Positions 46,318 to 55,229 of a stretch of 64,000 nt of DNA are shown piece by piece. Below the pieces are notes generated by a model, which was not told the origin of the DNA, ran no database searches, and saw only the letters and a list, made by a program, of their open reading frames with translations. Origin of the DNA: Sutcliffiella halmapala (lineage in GTDB: Bacteria; Bacillota; Bacilli; Bacillales; Bacillaceae_I); contig NZ_KV917375.1 of assembly GCF_002019665.1 (NCBI RefSeq), positions 4,229,445 to 4,293,444 on the forward strand, given 5' to 3'. Made by a program: the position numbers and the translations under genes. How positions within the stretch are numbered: position 1 is the stretch's first letter; each line of letters starts with the position of its first letter.

Positions 46318-47016
46318 ATGAGAATTGGGCTTGTAGACGACAGATTTATAGATTTAGACAAACTAAACGGCATTGTAAGTGGAATTCCTAATATCGAGGT
46401 TATCTTTTCCACTCAGTCAGCTGAAGAAGCTTATGAGCATATAAAAAAAGAAGGCATCGACCTTTTAATTGCCGATATTGAAATGCCTAATCTCTCTGGG
46501 TATGAACTCGCAGACATCATCCATTCTCACGCGCTCAATATTTCGGTTATTTTTGTAACTGGCAGTAGCGGCTATGCCGTCCATGCTTTTGAACTCAACG
46601 TCCATGACTACATTATGAAACCATATACAAAAGACCGGCTGATTAAATCTGTAGAGCGACTCCTCGAGAAGTCCAAGTCAGCAGAAATTAATGGTAGACT
46701 TTTTATTAAACAAAAAAATGACATCCATATTATCCAAAAGAAAGATATTGTATTTATTGAGCGTTCTGGTCGATCGACAACTATCTTTACAAAATCCGGT
46801 CACATAAAGACTTATCAAACCTTAAATGAATTAGAGGGGGAACTAAGAGAGCGCGATTTCCTCCGCTCACATCGATCCTTCATTATCAACATTCATCATA
46901 TTAAAAACTTCTCACTCTATGCGAAGAACTCCTATATCGTTACGTTCGAAGGAATGGAAGAACAAGCAATGATTACAAAAGAAAAAGTAGAGTTTCTACA
47001 GCAGAATTACTTTTAG
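46318..47016 (+). CDS. natR: LytTR-family response regulator, NatR-like
   Basis: About 232 aa. N-terminal receiver domain with acidic pocket (LVDDRFIDL), phospho-acceptor Asp in LLIADIEMPN (about residue 55) and Lys in YIMKPYTKD (about 104). The C-terminal LytTR DNA-binding domain holds the HRSFIININ segment. The divergent Na+ ABC exporter and the next GHKL kinase point to NatR. Start ATG at 46318; the GTG at 46309 is inside the GGTGAGGTG ribosome binding site. Confidence 0.88.
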   Translation: MRIGLVDDRFIDLDKLNGIVSGIPNIEVIFSTQSAEEAYEHIKKEGIDLLIADIEMPNLSGYELADIIHSHALNISVIFVTGSSGYAVHAFELNVHDYIMKPYTKDRLIKSVERLLEKSKSAEINGRLFIKQKNDIHIIQKKDIVFIERSGRSTTIFTKSGHIKTYQTLNELEGELRERDFLRSHRSFIINIHHIKNFSLYAKNSYIVTFEGMEEQAMITKEKVEFLQQNYF

Positions 47017-47029
47017 AGGGGATGTTAGT

Positions 47030-48010
47030 TTGAAAACAACATTCATATATTGGGCATTCCTAACATTGCTGGGAATTACTCATCTGCATGCACTATTTAG
47101 CGTGTTCACTCTCGATATACCGATATTTGTACCAATCCTACTATCCTTAATCGTTATCTTCATCTTGTTTAAAAGAATGATTTTGGAGATTGTTGAGCTG
47201 GGAATTTTATGGAATATACTACTATGCTTGATGCAGCTATCCTTACTTTTTATCTACATATATACAGCACCGTCTTGGATCTATCTTGTACCATTTCTCA
47301 TCTTCATCGGCTTAGAATATATGAGAAAGAGTAGCGCAAATAAAGTCGCTTCTCTTGCTCGTAGTCTCCAACAGTTTGAAGAACAACAAAATCAAATAAA
47401 TGAAACATTCCGCATCGTTCGTAGCGAGCGGCATGACTTTTTGAAGCATGTCTCGGCTGTCCATTTCATGCTTGAAAACAAACAGTACCATGAAGCGAAA
47501 ACTTATCTGGATCAATTAGTAGATGGTTATGAGGAAACAAATCTTTCTATAAGAGGAGAACGAGGTATTGTAGCAGGAGTTCTTCATCAAATGTATCGCC
47601 AAGCACAAAACAAGGGCATCGCTGTTGTTTATGATTTAGACTTGCCCCTCTCGACCTTACCACTATCTGATCAACATATCGTAGCTCTTCTAGGCAACCT
47701 CCTGTCAAACAGTATGGACGCCTGTGAAGAATGGCAGAGCAAACATCATGAACAAGCCTTGCTGACACTACAATTTTACAAAAGAAGTGGATTGTATCTA
47801 TTAACATGTAAAAACAATAGCCTTCCCATCCCATCCTCCATATTGGATCAACTGTTTCATTCATACGGGAACACAACGAAAGGAAATGGCCATGAAGGGC
47901 TTGGCACAAAGATGATGAAGGATATTGTAGAAGAGCATAAAGGCTTTTTAGATTTCACTTATAAAAAGGAAGAGTTTTTAGTAAAAATAAAAATTCCTGA
48001 GATTAGGTAG
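47030..48010 (+). CDS. natK: GHKL-type sensor kinase, NatK-like
   Basis: About 326 aa. Five or so N-terminal helices (residues 5-100), a coiled-coil linker, a short H-box with SERHDFLKHVSAVHFMLEN (phospho-acceptor His about 142) and a GHKL ATPase domain with LGNLLSNSMDACEEW (N box) and GNGHEGLGTKMMKDIV. Start is TTG after GAGGGGATGTTAG. Likely senses membrane or Na+ stress and signals to NatR. Confidence 0.85.
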   Translation: MKTTFIYWAFLTLLGITHLHALFSVFTLDIPIFVPILLSLIVIFILFKRMILEIVELGILWNILLCLMQLSLLFIYIYTAPSWIYLVPFLIFIGLEYMRKSSANKVASLARSLQQFEEQQNQINETFRIVRSERHDFLKHVSAVHFMLENKQYHEAKTYLDQLVDGYEETNLSIRGERGIVAGVLHQMYRQAQNKGIAVVYDLDLPLSTLPLSDQHIVALLGNLLSNSMDACEEWQSKHHEQALLTLQFYKRSGLYLLTCKNNSLPIPSSILDQLFHSYGNTTKGNGHEGLGTKMMKDIVEEHKGFLDFTYKKEEFLVKIKIPEIR

Positions 48011-48076
48011 AGTCCATACCTTGCACCCTTCATAATTGTATTAACCAAAATTAAATTTAGTATCATCGCATTACTT

Positions 48077-48682
48077 TCAATACGTCAGTTGATAAACAAC
48101 AATGCGCTCATTCATATTTTGTTCATAACTAGGCAACGGGACTTCAACCTTTAATTCGAAGGAAGGATGGTTTTCTAAAAAGAAGAGATAGTCCGCTGAT
48201 GGATAATATAGAATGAGCTCTATATGACGATATGATTGTTCAACTGAAAGTAAAATATTATCGATGACATTCCGGAAGATTTGAACAGTAAAAGGATTAA
48301 AAAAGTAAAAACGGTTATCGAGTGGGTGAATATCGTATTCTTCAGCCAAACAACTGATAAATGAAAGATTTTTTGGAAACGCTTTATACTTTTCAAAGTA
48401 ATGCTCACGATTATCTAAAGCTTTTTGATAAAACGTTTCATCCATTTCAATTCCTACTACTGTTGCCTTTACTTCATAATGAAGAAAAAAGTTCAATCTC
48501 CCCTTTCCACATCCAAAGTCCACTACCCTATCACTGCTTTTCAGCTCATAACTTTCTAATAATTTTTGTAGTGCGAGATAAGGAGTTGGTTCATAGCGAT
48601 GATAATGAAAAGATGGATGGAATCCCTTTTGTTTTTCTGTCGTGTTTATATTCAATAACTCCTCATAATTACGTTCATTCAT
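48077..48682 (-). CDS. Class I SAM-dependent methyltransferase
   Basis: About 201 aa. SAM-binding motif I VVDFGCGKGRLNFFLHY lies near residue 70 and motif II VVGIEMDETFYQ follows. The C-terminal half is divergent from well-known families, so the substrate is unknown. The ATG at 48682 has GGAG eight bases ahead; the longer ORF begins with an ATG at 48739 lacking a ribosome binding site. Confidence 0.8.
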   Translation of the reverse strand: MNERNYEELLNINTTEKQKGFHPSFHYHRYEPTPYLALQKLLESYELKSSDRVVDFGCGKGRLNFFLHYEVKATVVGIEMDETFYQKALDNREHYFEKYKAFPKNLSFISCLAEEYDIHPLDNRFYFFNPFTVQIFRNVIDNILLSVEQSYRHIELILYYPSADYLFFLENHPSFELKVEVPLPSYEQNMNERIVVYQLTY

Positions 48683-48834
48683 GTTTTTGCTCCATTCTCT
48701 AACATTCTTTTTACTATAATGATATAGAGTTTCCCCCATTCAGAAAAGCACTATTTTTCAAGTCTCGATTCCAATGAGAAAACCCTCTAACAATACTGAC
48801 ATATCGAAAAATTATCTACAGCCTATTTTAATTT

Positions 48835-48880
48835 TGTTATACACATAACAGAACAGTTTTGTTATAATATATATATAACA
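48835..48880 (+). promoter_or_regulatory. Promoter with two GntR (YtrA-type) operator palindromes
   Basis: TGTTAT-ACAC-ATAACA (48835-48850) and TGTTAT-N9-ATAACA (48860-48880). The second palindrome includes a TATAAT -10 box (48863-48868). Arms are identical, which suggests one regulator, probably the GntR protein encoded immediately downstream. Confidence 0.7.
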
Positions 48881-48897
48881 GTTAGGGGGGTGAACAC

Positions 48898-49281
48898 TTG
48901 TTTATCCAGATTGAACCTCAATTAGATATACCAATTTATGCTCAATTAAGAAATCAAATCATGGAAGGAATAGTACGAGGAGAACTAAAGCAGGGAGACG
49001 TTCTTCCATCCGTACGGTCTCTTGCAGCTGATTTAGGTGTAAATATGCATACGGTCAATAAAAGTTATCATGAGTTGGAGAACAAAGGGATCATTCGAAT
49101 TGTTCCAAAGTCTGGTGCGGTTATCTGTTGGCAAGCGGAAGATAATGTTCCTGAAGATCAGATTGAACAGCTCTCACAGGTATTGAGGCCCGTAATTGTA
49201 GAAGCCTTAGTACTCGGAATGAACGACCGTCATATTGATGAATTAGTGAAGTCTATTATTTCAAATGTAAAGGGGGAATAA
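48898..49281 (+). CDS. GntR-family regulator, YtrA subfamily
   Basis: About 127 aa. N-terminal winged HTH with YAQLRNQIMEGIVRGELKQG and ADLGVNMHTVNKSYHELENKG, then a short helical tail as in YtrA. No large effector domain. Starts with TTG ten bases after TAGGGGGG. Immediately upstream of a DUF1648 membrane protein, with identical-arm operators in its promoter. Confidence 0.88.
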   Translation: MFIQIEPQLDIPIYAQLRNQIMEGIVRGELKQGDVLPSVRSLAADLGVNMHTVNKSYHELENKGIIRIVPKSGAVICWQAEDNVPEDQIEQLSQVLRPVIVEALVLGMNDRHIDELVKSIISNVKGE

Positions 49282-49284
49282 CCA

Positions 49285-50388
49285 ATGGAGTGGATTCTTT
49301 TATTGGTTACAAGTATTTTTCTGATTATTGTTCAAACCGCAATTCCTTTTCTAATGAAGCGGACGGTTGTGTTTGGCGTCACCGTTCCAATAGAAAAAAC
49401 AAAAAGCAAAGAGCTAATGCGCTACAAAAAATTATATACACTGATTACGTTCATTTTCTCTATTATTATTTTGTTTTTGTTTTTTATGTGGGCAACTTTA
49501 ACCTCACCTACCGAAAATAACCTTGTCCTATTAGGTACAATGATTCCATTCGCTATCATTATGGGGAGCCTTTCTCTCTACTTCTACTTCCACGCAAAAG
49601 TAACACGGCTAAAAATAAAAGATCGATGGTTTCAAAATAGAAAACAAGTAAAAGTCTCAGATTTAGCTATTCGCACTCAGGATGAAATGCTCTCTTGGAT
49701 ATTGTTTACGATTCCTATGTTTATTACATTCGGACTTATCATCTTCACGGCAATTAACTACCATCAATTTCCTAATCAAATTCCGATACACTGGGGTCCA
49801 GATGGGCCTGATGCCTTTACAGCTAAAAGCATCGTTTCCGTATTTTTATTACCTTTGACTATTTTAATCATGCAAGGGATGTTCTTAGGAATAAATGAAA
49901 TGACAAAGAAATCCGGAATCAAACTTCGGGCTACAAGTATCCATACTTCTCGCATGAGACAATTAAGATTACGAAAATATTCTAGTTGGTTATTATTTAC
50001 CTCATCTGTCCTCATAACGATGATGTTTACTTTTTTACAGATCACTATTCTCCATGAAAATTTAGCTCATGATTTTATCAACATTCTTTTACCAGTCATC
50101 ATCTTGATTGTCACTTTGGGTGCTACTGCCTTTTTCGCAATCAAAGTTGGAAAAACGGATTCAGATCTTGATATGGAAGTGGTAGATGATACGAAGCATG
50201 AAAAAATTATCGAAGTGGATGAGGACCAGTTTTGGAAAGGCGGCCTCATTTATTTTAATAAAAATGACCCTTCGATTTTCGTTGAAAAACGCTTTGGAAT
50301 TGGCTGGACTTTAAATTTTGCACGACCGCTTGGGTATGTAATTATATTTGGTCCTATTGTTTTACTTTTACTTCTAACATTTGCCTAA
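49285..50388 (+). CDS. DUF1648/DUF5808 membrane protein
   Basis: About 367 aa with eight or so helices. Motif IPIHWGPDGPDAFTAK (DUF1648) near residue 165 and the C-terminal DEDQFWKGGLIYFNKNDPSI (DUF5808). Such proteins travel with GntR or ArsR regulators in Bacillus; some relatives (SdpI) give immunity to toxins. The function here is not known. Four-base gap to the regulator, so one operon. Confidence 0.78.
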   Translation: MEWILLLVTSIFLIIVQTAIPFLMKRTVVFGVTVPIEKTKSKELMRYKKLYTLITFIFSIIILFLFFMWATLTSPTENNLVLLGTMIPFAIIMGSLSLYFYFHAKVTRLKIKDRWFQNRKQVKVSDLAIRTQDEMLSWILFTIPMFITFGLIIFTAINYHQFPNQIPIHWGPDGPDAFTAKSIVSVFLLPLTILIMQGMFLGINEMTKKSGIKLRATSIHTSRMRQLRLRKYSSWLLFTSSVLITMMFTFLQITILHENLAHDFINILLPVIILIVTLGATAFFAIKVGKTDSDLDMEVVDDTKHEKIIEVDEDQFWKGGLIYFNKNDPSIFVEKRFGIGWTLNFARPLGYVIIFGPIVLLLLLTFA

Positions 50389-50407
50389 TTTCCTTAAAGT
50401 GAAAACT

Positions 50408-50445
50408 TAAGGCTGACCCATTAAAATACTTGGGTCAGCCTTTTT
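50408..50445. terminator. Bidirectional terminator
   Basis: AAGGCTGACCCA/TGGGTCAGCCTT, 12 perfect base pairs with a loop of about ten bases, followed by T-runs. It separates the convergent DUF1648 and MFS genes. Confidence 0.85.
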
Positions 50446-50452
50446 CATTCCC

Positions 50453-51982
50453 TTAATTCTCGACTAATTTTTTTTCGACTACAGGTGTAGCGGGTTTTTC
50501 ATCCAGTGTTTCTTCCGCCTTTGTTACTCGTTTAATAAAGAAAGCAAGAATAAAGGCGACAGCTGCGATAAAGACAGATATAAAGAAGGCAAAGTTAATT
50601 CCTTCTAATGTTGCCTGCATCATAACTTGCTGCTGCATTGTTGCAATTGCTTCCTCAGTTGGGTTGGCACCTAGATTACCCATTCCAGTTGCGGCAAGCT
50701 CCTTTGCATAACTTTCTGTACGGTTAGACATAAGCGTTACTAACAATGCTGTACCAATAGCACCAGATACTTGCTGTAAGGTATTGTTCATTGCTGTTCC
50801 ATGTGGATAGAATCGTGCAGGTAACTGATTTAAGCCATTAGTAGATACAGGCATAAATACCATTGACATACCAAACATTCGAATGGAGTACAACAAGGTT
50901 AATTGGGTATAGGTAGTTTCAAAAGTTAACTGACTGAAGTAGTAGCTTGTTACAAGCGTAATAAATAGTCCAGTTACGGCTAAAGCTCTTCCCCCATATT
51001 TATCAAATAACTTCCCAGTAATTGGCGACATAAGAGCCATAATAATTGCACCTGGTAACATCATAAGCCCAGCATCCATTGGAGATATTCCACGTAATGT
51101 TTGCACATAGATTGGTAATAATATCATCCCTGAAAACATAGCCATCGTGATGACCATTGAAATGGCCGAAGATAAAGCAAACATCGGATATTTAAAAATT
51201 GTAAAGTTGAGCATTGGTTTTTCTTGGCTTTGTTGACGTAAAATAAACCAAACTAACGACGTAACTCCCACTATTATCGTTCCATAAACTAAGGGACTAT
51301 CCCAGCCTTTTGAACCTGCGGAACTAAATCCATATAATAATCCGCCAAAACCTAAGCTTGATAGTAAAACGGAGAAAAGATCTAATCGAATCGTTGAACT
51401 ATCCTTTTTATCTTTCAGTAAGAATATCCCCATTAATAAAATAATAATAGCAATCGGTGTTACAAAATGGAAAAGCATTCTCCAATCATAATGCTCAATT
51501 AACCAGCCAGATAAGGTAGGTCCGATGGCAGGTGCTCCCATCATGATCAAACCAAACATCCCCATTGCTGTTCCCCTTTTCTCGATTGGGAAGCTTACGA
51601 GCATAACATTCATTAAGAGTGGCATTAAGATTGCTGATCCTGATGCTTGAAGCATACGACCCGCCAATAACACTGGAAATACATGAGCGAAGCCAGCAAG
51701 GATTGTTCCTATTGTAAATAGACCCATCGCTACTATAAATAAATGACGTACCGAATATTTTTGAATTAAAAACGCTGTCGTCGGAATTAAAATCCCATTC
51801 ACTAACATGAAGCCAGTAGTCAACCATTGAACGGTTGGTGCCTCTACCTGTAACTCCTGCATAATTGAAGGGAGCGCGATATTTAGTAACGTATTATTTA
51901 AAAAAGCTATAAACGCTCCAACCATTAGAATAGCAAGAATTCCATATGGTGGACGGTTAGTGTTGTTTGTAGTTTGCTGCAT
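50453..51982 (-). CDS. DHA2-family MFS drug exporter (EmrB/LmrB-like)
   Basis: About 509 aa with 14 helices. It carries the DHA2 motif A-like LAGRMLQASGSAILMP and the N-terminal NNTLLNIALPSIMQELQ (motif D1). Such proton-driven pumps expel lincomycin, puromycin, bile salts and similar compounds. The lysine/glutamate-rich C-terminus is cytoplasmic. Divergent from a TetR regulator with likely shared operators. Confidence 0.9.
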   Translation of the reverse strand: MQQTTNNTNRPPYGILAILMVGAFIAFLNNTLLNIALPSIMQELQVEAPTVQWLTTGFMLVNGILIPTTAFLIQKYSVRHLFIVAMGLFTIGTILAGFAHVFPVLLAGRMLQASGSAILMPLLMNVMLVSFPIEKRGTAMGMFGLIMMGAPAIGPTLSGWLIEHYDWRMLFHFVTPIAIIILLMGIFLLKDKKDSSTIRLDLFSVLLSSLGFGGLLYGFSSAGSKGWDSPLVYGTIIVGVTSLVWFILRQQSQEKPMLNFTIFKYPMFALSSAISMVITMAMFSGMILLPIYVQTLRGISPMDAGLMMLPGAIIMALMSPITGKLFDKYGGRALAVTGLFITLVTSYYFSQLTFETTYTQLTLLYSIRMFGMSMVFMPVSTNGLNQLPARFYPHGTAMNNTLQQVSGAIGTALLVTLMSNRTESYAKELAATGMGNLGANPTEEAIATMQQQVMMQATLEGINFAFFISVFIAAVAFILAFFIKRVTKAEETLDEKPATPVVEKKLVEN

Positions 51983-52008
51983 TGTTTTTCCCCCACATTA
52001 TACTTATA

Positions 52009-52138
52009 GTACATTATTTTATACCTTTATTTCATAGTGTATATATCTTATACCATGCGTTCATTTTTATCAATCAGAAAATCTTGTATATTTACTGGTT
52101 TGTGTAACCATTCAAAATCATGTACTATTATTTTGTAC
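52009..52138. promoter_or_regulatory. MFS/TetR intergenic operators
   Basis: GTACATTATTTTATAC (52009-52024) and GTACTATTATTTTGTAC (52122-52138) are similar half-palindromic GTAC...TAC boxes on either side of the divergent start region. They are good candidates for binding of the TetR regulator to both promoters. Confidence 0.55.
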
Positions 52139-52164
52139 CAGTAGTCTAACGATAAGGTGATGTA

Positions 52165-53049
52165 ATGAATGATAGAAAGCAGCATGTTATAACATGCGCC
52201 CACAAACTTTTTATAGATAAGGGGTTCCAGGCAACCTCTATCCAAGACATTTTGGAATTTAGCGGGATTTCTAAGGGAACCTTCTATAATTATTTTGCGT
52301 CAAAGAACGAGTTATTAATTGAACTTTTTAGAAGCCTATATAAAAAAATGGAACAAGAACGCAATGAATTGTTAATTGGTCAAGATTCTGCCAATATCAC
52401 TATTTTCATTCAACAAATAGAACTTCAAATGGAAACAAATCACTCCAACAAGTTAATCTCTCTTTTTGAAGAAGTTTATTTTCTAAATGATAAGGAACTT
52501 AAGGAGTTTATCAAACGCGGCCAAATTAGAATGATTCGTTGGATTTACCAGCGATTCTTAGAAATATTTGGTGAGCAGAAGCGCCCCTATTTATTAGACT
52601 GTTCCATTATGTTCTTGGGAATTCTAAATAATAATATAAGATTTTTCGGGATGGCCTATGAAGCAAAAATCGATATTCATCGAGTTGTCCGTTACAGTGT
52701 GGAAAGAATTGTGAAAATCGTTCATGAAGTAGCAGAATCAAAGGACTACTTACTACAACCAAGTATATTAGAGCGCTGGGCACCAGATACGCAGAATAAA
52801 AATCAGGCAACTCAACATGAAGTAATGCAAGTAATAATAACGTTAAAACAGGCGGTTCAAAATAAAAAAGATCAACTCAAATATACAGAGCTATTAGATT
52901 TCATCCATGATGAGCTTCTCCATTCAAAAAAACCGAGGAAGTTTCTCATTGATAGTGCTGTCGTAACCTTGAAAGATACACCTACACCATTCCCAACAAA
53001 AGAACTCCAAACGCTTGATCAACTAATGAAGGAATATTTTAAAGAGTAG
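52165..53049 (+). CDS. TetR-family regulator of the MFS exporter
   Basis: About 294 aa, long for TetR (usually about 190-220 aa). Residues 1-50 form the TetR HTH (KGFQATSIQDILEFSGISKGTFYNYF). Residues about 50-200 are the ligand domain, and the extra 90-residue C-terminal segment (from about 200) is helical and of unknown use. RBS AAGGTGATGTA ahead. Divergent from the exporter, which it probably represses until a drug binds. Confidence 0.87.
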   Translation: MNDRKQHVITCAHKLFIDKGFQATSIQDILEFSGISKGTFYNYFASKNELLIELFRSLYKKMEQERNELLIGQDSANITIFIQQIELQMETNHSNKLISLFEEVYFLNDKELKEFIKRGQIRMIRWIYQRFLEIFGEQKRPYLLDCSIMFLGILNNNIRFFGMAYEAKIDIHRVVRYSVERIVKIVHEVAESKDYLLQPSILERWAPDTQNKNQATQHEVMQVIITLKQAVQNKKDQLKYTELLDFIHDELLHSKKPRKFLIDSAVVTLKDTPTPFPTKELQTLDQLMKEYFKE

Positions 53050-53105
53050 TTTACCTATTTAGTTTGGATATTAGTAATTCACCACTTCAATTGACTGAGA
53101 CAAGA

Positions 53106-53149
53106 CAAAAAAAAATCACCTGCAGAATTAACTACAAGGTGATTTTTTG
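53106..53149. terminator. Bidirectional terminator
   Basis: AAAATCACCT ... AGGTGATTTTTT (10 bp, 16-base loop) with A-run on one side and T-run on the other, between convergent genes. Confidence 0.8.
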
Positions 53150-53178
53150 CGTTATTCACTTAACAACTTGCAAAGCGC

Positions 53179-53676
53179 TCATTCCGTATCTAATAGGTCA
53201 GTTAAAAATCCATCACGTCCTGTTTGATTAAATAGAAAGTCAATTCCGTAGTGTGAAGCGATTCCCATACCCACAGTCCAGACAATAACACTGAAGGTCA
53301 TCCAAATTGTAATTTGCTTACGAGTGCCTCCAAAGCTCATCGCCAAAATTACTCCTAGATGACTTCCGATTAGTATTGGAGAAACAAAAGCTAACCCAGG
53401 AAGACCATACTTCTTCCATATAGTTGCTGCTCGCTTCTCTCTTTTCTCCGACACTTCTTTGCCCTTTTTCTCCTTACGTCTTTGAAGCCATAATTTCACT
53501 CGATCTATCAGCAATATTAGCAACCAAATTGTAAGAATATTACCCAAAAACGCTAGGATAGTTACTGGTAGAGCTGGCAGTCCTGCTGCAACTCCTATCG
53601 GTATAACGCCAACTACCTCTAAAAATGGGGTAGCTCCTAATAAAAATACAATTATATATGCAATATAAATACTCAT
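53179..53676 (-). CDS. Small multidrug export family protein (Sm_multidrug_ex)
   Basis: About 165 aa with three or four helices, resembling the Sm_multidrug_ex family (PF06695) by the FLEVVGVIPIGVAAGLPALP and FVSPILIGSHLGVILAMSFG pattern. The name of this family is historic; no transport activity is well proven. Four-base overlap with the membrane gene before it. Confidence 0.75.
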   Translation of the reverse strand: MSIYIAYIIVFLLGATPFLEVVGVIPIGVAAGLPALPVTILAFLGNILTIWLLILLIDRVKLWLQRRKEKKGKEVSEKREKRAATIWKKYGLPGLAFVSPILIGSHLGVILAMSFGGTRKQITIWMTFSVIVWTVGMGIASHYGIDFLFNQTGRDGFLTDLLDTE

Positions 53677-54128
53677 TCTATCTCCTCCGAATCATCTTTA
53701 ATATATTTTCTTTCTTCCCACCAATAAATAGCGTATTGAGACATTCCCATCACAAAAAGCATAACGAGCAACATACCAGGGCTTGGATTGAATATCGTTA
53801 ATATAATAATGGCAAATGGAACCGCAAAGGAATAAAACATATACACTTTTCGACAAGCCTGAAAAGTAACCCATTGCTTCCCTTCATCCTCTTCTTTGAA
53901 TTCATATGGAATCCATAAAGCGAAACTGATTTTGCGGCTAGGATTTTTTTTATTATGAACATAGACTAAAAGGTAAAATAGAACAACTACACTTAAAGTC
54001 CCTATGGAAACGATTGCTGCATATGGTCTAAATTCTTCTGGGGAATAATTGTGTGACCAAATCAATCCACCTAATATAAAATAACTGAACATCATACTTA
54101 AAGGAGAGCGTATTATTCTTTCGAGCAT
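53673..54128 (-). CDS. Four-helix membrane protein of unknown function
   Basis: About 151 aa, four helices, no recognised domain. It is flanked by an XRE regulator (18 bases) and the small multidrug export gene (overlap), the usual arrangement for small regulator/membrane protein operons in Bacillus. Start after GGAGG. Confidence 0.65.
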   Translation of the reverse strand: MLERIIRSPLSMMFSYFILGGLIWSHNYSPEEFRPYAAIVSIGTLSVVVLFYLLVYVHNKKNPSRKISFALWIPYEFKEEDEGKQWVTFQACRKVYMFYSFAVPFAIIILTIFNPSPGMLLVMLFVMGMSQYAIYWWEERKYIKDDSEEIE

Positions 54129-54146
54129 TATTCTTTAACCTCCTTC

Positions 54147-54347
54147 TTAACTACTCTTAATCCAAAATACTTCTTCCACTGTTGTTTCAAATACTTGAGC
54201 AATTTTTAAGGCAAGTATAACGGATGGAGCATAGTCCCCTTTTTCGATTAATCCCACTGTCTGTCTAGAGATACCCACTTTTGTAGCTAGATCACTTTGA
54301 GTCATTTTAAATCGTGCTCTGAGTTCTCGAACTTTATTTTCCAACAT
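54147..54347 (-). CDS. XRE-family transcriptional regulator (Cro/CI type)
   Basis: About 66 aa, just an HTH-XRE domain: KMTQSDLATKVGISRQTVGLIE is the helix-turn-helix, and ending QVFETTVEEVF is typical. The ATG at 54347 is preferred over TTG 54353; AAAGG is nine bases ahead. It is first in the three-gene operon. Confidence 0.8.
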   Translation of the reverse strand: MLENKVRELRARFKMTQSDLATKVGISRQTVGLIEKGDYAPSVILALKIAQVFETTVEEVFWIKSS

Positions 54348-54545
54348 ATACAAAACCCTTTCGCGATTACTCTGAAATCAGTGTAACATATGCGTTACAA
54401 AATGTAAATGATTGTTGTCATTTTGTATATTATCATTAGCATATATGGAAATAGGAAAATAGGAAATCTCACTTATTTATAGTAAATGGATAAGAAGTAA
54501 TATAATATTAAGTATATTTAGGTGGTTTTCAAGGAGTGTTTATGG

Positions 54546-55181
54546 GTGTATGGGATTATAAATTTAGAGGTGTTTTTATTAACAGCAGTTTTGCTGAATT
54601 TAACGCCAGGTACTGATACTATGTATATTGTGAGTCGGAGTATTTCGCAAGGTAGGGTAGCTGGGATTTACTCAGCGCTAGGAATTTCTGCTGGGGTTAT
54701 TGTTCATACGTTGCTCGCAGCCTTTGGATTATCGGTTATTATGATGCAGTCTGTTTTTTTATTTACTTTCATCAAAATTATCGGTGCGCTATATTTAGCG
54801 TATTTAGGAATTAGAATGCTACTGGCAAAAAAGAATGTAAAACAGCAACAAACCTTACCGAAACATACTAATAAAAAAATCTTCCTACAAGGTTTAATAA
54901 CCAATGTTACTAATCCTAAAGTAGCGCTGTTTTTCTTAGCCTTTCTCCCCCAATTCATTAGGACCGATGTGGGTATTTCAAGCCCTATTCCGTTTATTAT
55001 CTTAGGGCTAATTTTCACTTTGACTGGGGGCATCTGGTGCTTAATCACAGCTTTCTTTTCCTCCATGGCTACAAGCAAATTAAGAGGAAATTCAAAAGTA
55101 GAGACGGTTTTAAATAGATTAACCGGAATCGTCTTTATTGCGATGGGTATTAAGCTACTTAACACGAAGGTTCCATCATAA
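54546..55181 (+). CDS. LysE family amino-acid/metabolite exporter
   Basis: About 211 aa with six helices. Contains LNLTPGTDTMYIVSRSISQG, the RhtB/LysE signature, and TNVTNPKVALFFLAFLPQF. The frame begins at GTG 54522, but the GTG at 54546 lies nine bases after AAGGAG and gives MYGIINLEVFLL, the usual N-terminus. Substrate unknown. Lies between XRE and AraC genes. Confidence 0.85.
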   Translation: MYGIINLEVFLLTAVLLNLTPGTDTMYIVSRSISQGRVAGIYSALGISAGVIVHTLLAAFGLSVIMMQSVFLFTFIKIIGALYLAYLGIRMLLAKKNVKQQQTLPKHTNKKIFLQGLITNVTNPKVALFFLAFLPQFIRTDVGISSPIPFIILGLIFTLTGGIWCLITAFFSSMATSKLRGNSKVETVLNRLTGIVFIAMGIKLLNTKVPS

Positions 55182-55229
55182 ATGAACTTAAAGAGCATTT
55201 TCCATGCTCTTTTTATTTTGTTTTATAAA

